Source: Yamadazyma tenuis
Taxonomy: Eukaryota; Ascomycota; Pichiomycetes; Serinales; Debaryomycetaceae
Direction: 5' to 3'
DNA: 64,000 nt
Assembly (NCBI RefSeq): GCF_029203305.1
Contig: NC_089461.1
Span: 1,240,001 to 1,304,000, forward strand
This document shows positions 1 to 8,500 of the stretch, one piece after another (position 1 is the first letter of the stretch; each line of letters begins with the position of its first letter). The notes beneath the pieces are model-generated. The model saw only the letters and a list, made by a program, of their open reading frames with translations, was not told the DNA's origin and ran no database searches. The position numbers and the translations under genes are program-made.

Positions 1-691
1 CACCTCTTGGTGGTTCAACACCTGTGGAAAGATAAATTTCAGGATGTAGTATTGGTAACCCAATAAGTTCCATTAGCTGGGTTGTGACTTTTTCCATTCC
101 TCCTAGTTGGGATAGATTAATGTCTGGAGGAGTATGATCTATCTTTTTCTTCTTGTGGGAGACTTTGGTGGATGATTCCTTCCGCTTTCTCTTTTTCTCT
201 TCGTCGCTCTTCTTTTCTTCGTCATTCTTTTTTTCTTCATCGTTTGATTCAATAGCAACAGGAGTAACACCCCACGAACTTACTACTGACTTGTTCAATG
301 CATTGGAATCTTTCACGACCATCATGTTGCTTTCGTCTGCGTTTTCGAAATCGCTATCACTTTCATTTGTCTCAGGCTTCTGTGACCCCAAATCATCTCT
401 GTACTTAATAACGTCACTAAGCTCTTCCTGCTCATCTTCTCTGACAATCTTCAAGACTTCTTGAATAGCTTTTTCGACGGTGTTTCTTTTCATCCGGCGC
501 AACTGGAAATCTTTTAGTTGAACGTAATGCAAGATATCAGACAAGCTTAAGTCTCTAGCCAAAGCTATTGATTCAAAAGAATCTTTGTCCACATTGACCT
601 TTTTGTTGGCTTCTGTCCTCTCTTCTAGAAGTTTGTGTATGAGATCATAGATTTTTTGGTCTATACTGGCACTTACAGCTCCCTTCTTCAT
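1..691 (-). CDS. RIX7: Rix7, AAA ATPase of 60S ribosome assembly (5' part, runs off the window)
   Basis: This is the N-terminal part of the Rix7/NVL2-type double AAA ATPase, which strips assembly factors from nucleolar pre-60S particles. The gene continues beyond base 1. The visible part has a helical N-terminal domain (AVSASIDQKIYDLIHKLLEE), an acidic/lysine-rich linker with a nuclear-localisation-like cluster (KKRKRKESS, KKKK), and the opening of the first AAA module (LGGMEKV, then LIGLPILHPEIYLSTGVEPPR), the most conserved stretch of Rix7. An in-frame ATG also lies at 742, giving 17 more residues. I prefer 691 because it aligns with the yeast Rix7 N-terminus and because the 742 ATG sits inside a PAC promoter element. 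Family identity is strong; the start is less certain. Confidence 0.9.
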   Translation of the reverse strand, partial: MKKGAVSASIDQKIYDLIHKLLEERTEANKKVNVDKDSFESIALARDLSLSDILHYVQLKDFQLRRMKRNTVEKAIQEVLKIVREDEQEELSDVIKYRDDLGSQKPETNESDSDFENADESNMMVVKDSNALNKSVVSSWGVTPVAIESNDEEKKNDEEKKSDEEKKRKRKESSTKVSHKKKKIDHTPPDINLSQLGGMEKVTTQLMELIGLPILHPEIYLSTGVEPPRG

Positions 692-737
692 TTGGGAAGA
701 TGTGTCTGCTACTTTAATTCCTTCTCGGTATTTCAAA

Positions 738-745
738 CTCATCGC
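738..745 (-). promoter_or_regulatory. PAC element (GCGATGAG) of RIX7
   Basis: The minus strand reads GCGATGAG, an exact match to the PAC box bound by Dot6/Tod6 upstream of ribosome-biogenesis genes. It lies 47 bp upstream of the preferred RIX7 ATG at 691 and contains the alternative ATG at 742. Seeing the motif is direct; its function is inferred from the family of target genes. Confidence 0.6.
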
Positions 746-2142
746 GATTGTAAGAAGTAGTGCGAAAATCGGATATGATGCCTTTTGCAGCCAGTGAACT
801 TAGCTGGGTACTAGGGGCTCTGATGACAAGGAAGTGAAATAGTGATAATGTGGATAATATAAGGATTACTCTGAAAGTGTATAAATGGTAGAGAAAGTTT
901 AAGTTTTTTGGGTGTAAATCTTGAGTGAGAACAGTGGGAAAAGGTATTGGATAAAGGTGCAAACTTCAGGACAACACACCCGAACTGTTTGGATATAGGT
1001 TCCCCAGATCAGCAATTAGAGGTAGAAACGATGACTTTATTGTTGGTATTAATTCCAATTTGACAAAAGTTTCAGGTGCAAAGAATCTTTTTGTTTCTAA
1101 TGCGGGATTTTTTACACTATACATACGACCATGGATGTGTACGTACTATAGAATTTGGGTTTAACTACAGGTAAACTACGAGCAAATTACCCTTGCTTTC
1201 TTTATACAGCTTGGGATTCTGTAAAAGAAAGTGAGATTGCAATATTACACTGCTCAAGAAGAGCAAAGCATCACATGACCAGCCTGCTTGTATTTGAAAC
1301 AACCCTGTTAGTGGCACTGGCACAATCTGGTGTCTATTTTCCAACACACCTAAACAATCTTCAAAGTCGAGACAAGTCTGGAAAAAGTTTAGGTTTCAAA
1401 TCCTGCTGTCGACAAATAGCAGCATGTCGATGTGTATCTGTCTGATGTATCTGTAACTATATCCCACCCCTCTTTTGATGTGAATTGCTGCCATGGTTGA
1501 CCTTTTCGAACAATCCACGTTGTGAGCTCCTTGTAAAACCTTCGTAATTATATAGTCTAAACAAGGAGGGATTTAGTTAAATTGAATCTTTTAATCAAAT
1601 TTTAAACTGCTGGAAACGGAAACAATTAAGCATCGACTACTAATACCTCGTGGAACCAAGGCGTTTGCTTTGAGCAACAAGATGCATATTCCAGTCAGGT
1701 ATCATGCAAATTTCACTCGCCACACCCTTCGACAGAGGCTGCTCATTTTGGAAACTCCCAAACCTTAATTCACCCACAACCTGCGCACGACCATTGGTGG
1801 TGCACCAGCCACAGATGATAGGTGAAACCTCTTCACTAGCCACTTTTGGAGCATCTATTGCAAACTATGCTTAAGATGATGAATCAATCTCATGATTGTT
1901 GTAACAAACCAATGGTTACTTTATTCTTAACTGTTCCTAACCAGCAAAAAAAAAAAAGCAAGTCTGACCCAGTGTCATAAATAGCAATCAAGGTGTAAAA
2001 ATTATTGCAGCAATTTGTATTGCTATACCAGAAAAGTGTGATTTAAACTTCCTCCACTATTGCTGGGGCCTTGTTGAATAAAAAACTATAAATTGACCCT
2101 CTTTCCTCCCCTTCTTCGACATTATTAAAATATCAAACAACA
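746..2142. other. Long divergent intergenic region between RIX7 and HSP12
   Basis: About 1.4 kb with no supportable gene; short open frames on both strands look like chance. A long upstream region suits the highly stress-regulated HSP12. CCCCT (STRE, the Msn2/4 core) is visible at 1467-1471 and 2108-2112, and AGGGG at 813-817. A run of A lies near 1946-1956. No tRNA or repeat was found. Confidence 0.5.
2087..2093 (+). promoter_or_regulatory. TATA box of HSP12
   Basis: TATAAAT lies 50 bp upstream of the HSP12 ATG, followed by a pyrimidine-rich stretch (CTTTCCTCCCCTTCTTCG) typical of the transcription-start zone of a strongly inducible yeast gene. Confidence 0.5.
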
Positions 2143-2505
2143 ATGTCTGACTTAGGAAGAAAAAATTTTAACGATAAAGTATCTGAAGCTGTTACCCCAG
2201 AAAGTAACAAAAGTGCCTTGGAAAAGGCCAAGGAACAAGTCACCGACAAAGTGGATCAATTTGCCGCCAAGGCCACTCCAGATGAACAAAAGTCGTTTGG
2301 ACAAACTGTTGCCGACAAAGCCAAGGAAGGACACGAAGATGCTAAGGCTGAGGTTTCTAACAACCAAGAATCTTTAGCTGATACCGCCACCGCTTACATT
2401 GATGCTGCCAAGGAGCAGGTTGGTAACGCTGCTAACTACATCAGCGGTGTTGTTACCGGTGCCACCGAAGGTGCTAAGACAGGTGCTGACTCCACCAAGA
2501 AGTAG
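2143..2505 (+). CDS. HSP12: Hsp12-type small hydrophilic stress protein
   Basis: The 120-residue product belongs to the HSP9/HSP12 family: membrane-associating, intrinsically disordered proteins induced by heat, osmotic stress and stationary phase. It starts MSDLGRKNFNDKVSEA, the family signature, is rich in K/E/D/A/Q, and keeps the ESLADTATAYIDAAKEQ block and the Tyr-Ile-Ser-Gly-Val near the C-terminus (yeast EYVSGRV). It is slightly longer than S. cerevisiae Hsp12 (109 aa). It has no cysteine, no signal peptide and no membrane segment, as expected. A TATA box and a CCCCT stress element precede it. Confidence 0.95.
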   Translation: MSDLGRKNFNDKVSEAVTPESNKSALEKAKEQVTDKVDQFAAKATPDEQKSFGQTVADKAKEGHEDAKAEVSNNQESLADTATAYIDAAKEQVGNAANYISGVVTGATEGAKTGADSTKK

Positions 2506-2621
2506 ACACATAAAATATATCTGATTTTTTATTTGTAGAGATGGAATAAACGCAAAATCGAAGTTAAAACATTTTATGTAGAATTCACATTTTTGAGTGA
2601 GAAGTGATAGTTGAGATTCGT

Positions 2622-2657
2622 GCGATGCGAAATCGATTTTTGTGCTCAACTCATCTC
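2622..2657. promoter_or_regulatory. PAC-like sites upstream of ESF2
   Basis: GCGATGCG at 2622-2629 (plus strand) and GAGATGAG at 2650-2657 (minus strand) each match the PAC box GCGATGAG at 7 of 8 positions. They lie 5-40 bp upstream of the only ATG that can start ESF2 (2662). Together with exact PAC boxes at RIX7 and NOC3 they suggest shared control, but each site alone is weak. Confidence 0.35.
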
Positions 2658-2661
2658 AAGT

Positions 2662-3570
2662 ATGTTAGACTCTGAATATGAGAGTACAGCTAAAAAGCTA
2701 CTGTCAAAAGTCCACTCTGATTCGGAAGATGACTTTAACTACTCTGAAGACGAATATCCTATCGTCAAAGTTCAGAAAAAGTCGTATGTAAATGAGCAAG
2801 AACAGAATGAGGAAGAGGAGCCAGACGATGAAGAAAACGAAACGGGGGAAGGTGCTCAGTTAACCGATGATGAGGTTGATGAGATTACCCAGGTTAAATC
2901 AAAGACAAGAAGAAAGCTCAAGGGACTTACTCCAGAACAATTGGAGAAGGAACAAAAGAGGATAAAGAAAACCGGGGTATGTTATTTGTCTTCCATTCCT
3001 CCTTATATGAAGCCTTCGAAGTTACGTTCTATTCTACTGAGATTCGGCAAGATTGATAGGCTTTTCTTGAAGCCAGAAGACCAAAAACTGTATAAGAGGC
3101 GTGTTAAGTACGGTGGGAACAAAAAGAGAAACTATACAGAAGGATGGGTAGAGTTTTTGAGCAAGAAGGATGCAAAGTTGTGTGTCGACACCATGAATGG
3201 GAACATAATTGGAGGCAAGAAAACGTCATATTATTACGATGATATATTGAATATCAAATACTTGAAGAACTTCAAGTGGATGGATTTGACTCAACAAATC
3301 TCCAGAGAAAACGAAATCAAACAATCCAAATTAGCATTAGAATTGTCTCAACAACAGAAATTGAACAAGACATTTGTGAATAACTTAGATCAGTCGAAGA
3401 TGATTAAAAATATAAAAAGGAAAAAGGGCACTGATCAAGATGATGATGTGGAGATCAGGAGAAATTTCAAACAACGAAATGTCACCAGTACGAGGGCTGA
3501 TGCCAAAGATGACTTAAAGAAGAACAAACCTAATGAACAATTAAACGACTTTTTGTCTAAAGTGTTTTGA
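2662..3570 (+). CDS. ESF2: Esf2/ABT1, RRM protein of the small-subunit processome
   Basis: This 302-residue nucleolar protein acts in early 18S rRNA processing; in yeast it binds U3-containing pre-ribosomes and stimulates the helicase Dbp8. An acidic N-terminus is followed by a degenerate RRM from about residue 107: GVCYLSSIPPYMKPSKLRSI, FGKIDRLFLKPED, GGNKKRNYTEGWVEF, and the Esf2 hallmark GGKKTSYYYDDILNIKYLKNFKWMD split over that end. A basic coiled tail follows. The open frame runs upstream to a TTG at 2611, but 2662 is the first ATG. Codon 126 is CTG in a position where Esf2/ABT1 proteins carry serine (ILSxxGxI), consistent with CUG-Ser decoding. Confidence 0.93.
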   Translation: MLDSEYESTAKKLLSKVHSDSEDDFNYSEDEYPIVKVQKKSYVNEQEQNEEEEPDDEENETGEGAQLTDDEVDEITQVKSKTRRKLKGLTPEQLEKEQKRIKKTGVCYLSSIPPYMKPSKLRSILLRFGKIDRLFLKPEDQKLYKRRVKYGGNKKRNYTEGWVEFLSKKDAKLCVDTMNGNIIGGKKTSYYYDDILNIKYLKNFKWMDLTQQISRENEIKQSKLALELSQQQKLNKTFVNNLDQSKMIKNIKRKKGTDQDDDVEIRRNFKQRNVTSTRADAKDDLKKNKPNEQLNDFLSKVF

Positions 3571-3620
3571 TACAAAGTATATATTACTTTAACATTGACA
3601 TACAATATATTACAATAGCT

Positions 3621-5375
3621 TCATAAAAGCTTTCTTCTCTTTCTGGAATCTTTTTGGTTTCTAGACTCTTTAAATTCGTTAAACTTAACCAAGAATTTTA
3701 TTCTTTCTTCCAAATCCGATTTTGAAATGTCCAATTTATCTTGTACAGTATCACTGTTGAGGATGTCCTCAACAGTTAGGGTGGGTGACTTGAGTAATTG
3801 GTTCAATTTTTCCCACTTTTCTTCTGGCCATGGTTTATTCAACTGTGAAGGTTTTGGGAGCCTGTTGTGAGTAATAGATTCTTCTTCTACTTCTGGTTCT
3901 GGTTCCATGGCCGAATTCCTTCGCTTATTCATAATATGCTTAGCATATTTGTTTTCTAATCGGTCATAGTGTTTTCTTATTGGTGTCATTTCCGGCTTGA
4001 ATTGCTTGTTAGAGTGATTTGTGGATGATCCTGATGTGGTGAATTTACCTACCTGGGGGTTAGGACTTTGATTTTGATTTCGATTGACCCTTGGTAATCG
4101 GCCCATCCTAGTCCCAAACTTGGGAGTACTAACTCTTGAGCTAGTGAGCCTGGTTTTAGATTTTGGCCCTGCTGATATACTGGGGGCAGAAGGTTTTGCT
4201 GGACTTTGAAACTTAGGGATGAAAGAATAAGAATTCAATTCGTTCAAGAGAGCACTTGAGTTCTCATCCATGCTGACTTCATGCTCATCAGAACTCAACT
4301 CTCTGTCCAAATCCATCTTTATATTTTTAGAGATGTTATCATTTCTCTCTGTTATCACAGAGATAGTGTGGTTCAAATGGCTTAGCGGTTTATTATTCGA
4401 TAAATCAAAGTCAACTCTTGAGGTCCCATCTTGTAAGCTTCTCTTGCCTAAAACACCGGTCAAAACGGAGTCTGTTTCAAGACTTGAAGCTATATTGTTT
4501 GTGTTAGCTTGATTTATGACTATATCGTCAATCTTATCGAGTTTAGGGCTCGCTGTTCGAATTGTGAAATTATCAACCTGAGGCTTCATAGAGAGCTTGT
4601 CAGGATCCTCCTGATTATCAGAGGACCCAAACTCACCATCGTCTTCATCAACATCATTATTACCACCATTTACCATCCCCACAACCGGAGCTTGAAACAA
4701 CCTTATAACCGGATCTTCCTTTCTCATGGGCTTGTGTTCATCACCTTTCTTACTAACGTTCTTTTCCTTCAACTTTTCAAAGTCAAATCTCTTGATTTTT
4801 GTACGCCCAGGTGAGGGCATCGGATGGTCCCCTATTATTTTACTGGAGCTATTCTCTGTAGACTTTAATAATCCCAGTCTTCCCTTGAGGTTGGGAGAGA
4901 ATTGATTATCATCAGATATCAACTTGTTTTCTCTGATCAAGCTGTCCTCTCTGTCCTTCAAGACACCCAGTCCATTGAAACGATTACTTACTGGTGAACT
5001 AGCGGTTTTGGTGTTCTTTTTGTTATTATGGGGTGTTGACGGTTGTTTTCCCTTCTTCGCCAGACTGTTCAATGGAACTTTTATAGTTGTGCTCTTGATA
5101 CTGAATATGCCAGAGTTATTGATCGAATCGTTTCGATGGCTATTTCGTATAATCTTGGGGGTCTCCAAATCTTCGAATTCTGAGTCCTCGGATGACGATT
5201 CATCTCCATTATTACTTTGCAACACTCTATTGTGGACTTTTGATCTGTTGATTTCTAGAAGTTGCTTGGGTGAAGAACCTGAAATTTGACCGAGATTCAC
5301 TTCTCGAGAGTCTGAATTAATGCCAAACACAGGCTCTGAAATGGCCGTTCCAGTGTTTGCCGGGCTTCCATTCAT
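3621..5375 (-). CDS. Unrecognised 584-aa disordered protein with a conserved-looking C-terminus
   Basis: I do not recognise this gene. Most of the protein is low-complexity: rich in S, N, K and D, with acidic patches (DESSSEDSEFEDLE; NDVDEDDGEFGSSDN), proline-directed serines and basic clusters, as in a phosphoregulated scaffold or cytoskeletal protein. The last 90 residues are more ordered (RLPKPSQLNKPWPEEKWEKL, then a helical stretch) and end in a basic tail (RKRRKLL) that could be a nuclear-localisation signal. It lies tail to head behind DOP1 on the same strand. The frame stays open for 43 codons upstream of this ATG, back to the DOP1 stop codon, with protein-like sequence but no ATG, so the true N-terminus may differ. 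Confidence 0.7.
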   Translation of the reverse strand: MNGSPANTGTAISEPVFGINSDSREVNLGQISGSSPKQLLEINRSKVHNRVLQSNNGDESSSEDSEFEDLETPKIIRNSHRNDSINNSGIFSIKSTTIKVPLNSLAKKGKQPSTPHNNKKNTKTASSPVSNRFNGLGVLKDREDSLIRENKLISDDNQFSPNLKGRLGLLKSTENSSSKIIGDHPMPSPGRTKIKRFDFEKLKEKNVSKKGDEHKPMRKEDPVIRLFQAPVVGMVNGGNNDVDEDDGEFGSSDNQEDPDKLSMKPQVDNFTIRTASPKLDKIDDIVINQANTNNIASSLETDSVLTGVLGKRSLQDGTSRVDFDLSNNKPLSHLNHTISVITERNDNISKNIKMDLDRELSSDEHEVSMDENSSALLNELNSYSFIPKFQSPAKPSAPSISAGPKSKTRLTSSRVSTPKFGTRMGRLPRVNRNQNQSPNPQVGKFTTSGSSTNHSNKQFKPEMTPIRKHYDRLENKYAKHIMNKRRNSAMEPEPEVEEESITHNRLPKPSQLNKPWPEEKWEKLNQLLKSPTLTVEDILNSDTVQDKLDISKSDLEERIKFLVKFNEFKESRNQKDSRKRRKLL

Positions 5376-5504
5376 ATCTTCTACCGACAGCCACCTGGTT
5401 AATTTGTCTGGATCTCCAAAAAAGTGCGACGCGGTGGGAAAGCCTTCAATAGGGATCTGAGATTTTACTATTTGTGTATTGACTAAATTGTGCTTGTAGA
5501 TACT

Positions 5505-8500
5505 TCAGGCAAAGAGATCCTCCATAATGTCTGCTTCACAGGCTTCGAAATCTGTGTCGTATAATCCGTAAACTCTTTCGAAATTGAGGTAGCTGAGACT
5601 TTCAAAGAAGCTCTTCAAATTGGCTATTGACTTGATGCTGGTCACCCCTTTAAGTAACGGGATCTTCTTGTTATCAGGCGACAAGGGGTCAATTTTCACA
5701 GGCAGTTCTTTGAGAATCGTCAAGTCATACTCCTGAGAGATTTTGTCCACAATAGAGACCATTGCATCTTCAATATCGCTGTTAACATCAAAAGCAGTGT
5801 GAACGAAAAGCCAATCTTGCATGTTGAATTCATCGTTATTAAGTAGCAACAATTGATCCAACAACTTACAGCCATATAATATTGATTGCAATTCTTCCTC
5901 GCTCAAAAAGCTCAACTCTTTCATGGATTTGTTCAAAATGTTCTCAAAGATCGAAATTACTTGTTGGCACATAACGATCCAACGGGGAAGCAAGTAAAGC
6001 TCATTGAACTGGATTGTTATCACCCTGAAAAGAATGCTGATGTGGGTCTTGAACAGTAGTGGAACGTTGTTCATCAACGAAATTTCAATTTGATCAAACA
6101 AATCATCAAGTGAGCTTAGGAAGAAGTCCTTTGGTTGGGTCAACATTATGAATGACAATCTTTTAATCGTCAAGATCTTGTTTTCAAGCTCAGCCTTTTC
6201 ATTGAACATGAACAATGTTCCAGCTGATCCAGAGCCAGTAGCTGAAACCTTAGAAATCAACTCATTGAATTTTTCCGTTTCCACGCTCATCCAACTGGAG
6301 ATAATAGACTTCCATATCTCAAGTCTATTGGCTGGTAGCTTGAAGAAGTTCGAATCCATGAACAAATCATAAATCAAACTCTTCCACGTTCTATTGGGAG
6401 CATACTGACCAATATTCTTCACCAAAGTTAAGGTTCGTAACGGGATCTCATTGATCTTCTTGTTCTTTATTTGTGGAGACACAAAGTTGAGAATGATAAC
6501 ATTGATACAACTTGAAAGCTTTTCCGAATCCTGAATGACTTCTTCGAAATTCTCCATCAACTCACTAAGAGCATCAGTCAATTCATCTTGAACCCCTTGA
6601 GGAGTAGTCGATTCGTCTTCATCATCTTCGCTGTTATTCTCTTCGTTGTTGATTGTTCCATTAGCAGGCTCTTCGCTGGAACTGAATAATATCCGCTTAC
6701 CACTTACCGATACACCCAACAACTTGGAAAATATGTCTCTTAATTCTCTTTTATGTTTTTTATCTGAGCCGAATTTCGAGTTACTCAACTTCAAGCTCAA
6801 CTTGGAAATAACTCTCAAAAGGTTGGGAATCAATTGCTTGAAATGATGGTGATGGGCTAAGACGTCCTTGAAAAACTGGGTCGAGAAACTCCATATATCT
6901 GTGATTGTATCCGTATCGATAGACTCGAAATAGAAAATAAGAAACCTTGATAATTCTTTCTCGGTTATTGAAACATTTAAATGTGACTTTTTAGATTCGT
7001 CCAATAAGCTCGGATAGCATCTAGTCATAATTGAGTTGAAAATATTGGGTAATGTGATTTGTGATCTCCCCCCATCCAATAGGTTCAATAGTTTGATGGA
7101 AGATTTATAGCCTGGGTCGGCAGCAATCAAATTCTCGATTACTTCCTGTCTTTCTAAGTCCATCAAAGACTCAAACAACTTCTTGGATCTAAATTTCAAC
7201 TTATTTCCAAGATGGATAATTGATCTATGAGACCCAATTGGACTATCTTCGGTTTTGTACTCGTATAGTTTCGATTTGGAGTCTGCCCACTTCCAAATTT
7301 TAAATATCATTTCAATAGTGTCCTGGAAAGCCAATAATATGGAATAAAGTTTATTCTGTTCGCTTGTTCTTACTGCTGGTGACTCAATCAGAAAGACACC
7401 TTGGATCACATTTCCCAAGAAGCTGGAATCTTGTTGTCCGTTAGCAGCTTTTGAGTCAGACTTGTTTCTGAATTTAGAAGTCAATAAGTAGCTATGGCTA
7501 ATTGACAACAAGTCCTCAAGCCCACTGATCAACTCATTTATAGATGCCTCGAAGTCAACGAGGATACCTATCGTTTCTTCCTTGACAATCTTGTTGAAGT
7601 AATCATTAATCTTCTCAATTATAGCGGAATTTAGCAATGACAAAACACTGAACACTGACTCATTGAATAAATACAAGGACCTTGTCAAAAGAATCATGTA
7701 TTGTTGCAAAAGGACAGAAATCTGAGATTTACTAATCCCTTTGATGATGAACCTGACCAAGAATGGTTCCTTTTCCTGATCATCGATATGCAATAAATTT
7801 AAATTGATCTTGGAATCTTCAGATAACTTCAACAAATGGAATATGCATTTGAGATATTGGCATTCAGCCAACTCGATTTGGTAGGGAACTGTTGGTAATG
7901 AAATGTAGTAGAAGCAATTATCAATAAGGCTGTGGAATTTCATAGTAAAATCCGGCTCATTTCCGCTGATCAATGTGGTGAGAAGTTCCAAACAGTAGTC
8001 TACACAGTTGTAGTAATCTTTCAAAATACAACCCCCCTCGTTTAATACATCTTCCAGTAACCTTAAACTTAAGAACTTCTCTATGACGAAGAAAATCAAA
8101 GATTTGTAAGTGGATATATCCCATTCATTAGACTTGCTGATTTCCAATTTGGTACTGTTATCCATCACGGCAAACTCGTTGTTGAACGCTTCCTTCAAAT
8201 TCTTTGGATTGGAATTTATAACATGAAGAATAGTGCCCAAATGATAAGCAAACTCTGCCAACTGATCATCTACCTCGATTTCAGACTTATGGGTGGCCAT
8301 TAGCTCAAAGTCCATCAAAGGATTGGTTATCATCTTCAACAATCTATTTGAATGCCCACTTTTAATTATGGTTCTGATGAACTCATTGACTTGCAATTTG
8401 TTGATACTACTTTCGTCGAATAAGTCATCAAGAACAAGTTTCAATGGTATCTCCAAAACAGAGTCAGTTTCATTAGAATTCGAGTGAGACCACAAACAGG

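Noticed and set aside
153..464. 103-codon plus-strand ORF at the left end
   Set aside because: It lies antisense to conserved RIX7 coding sequence; its S/F-rich product is the shadow of the K/E-rich Rix7 linker.
714..962. 82-codon minus-strand ORF overlapping the RIX7 5' end
   Set aside because: Different frame from the conserved Rix7 protein, no domain, starts in promoter DNA.
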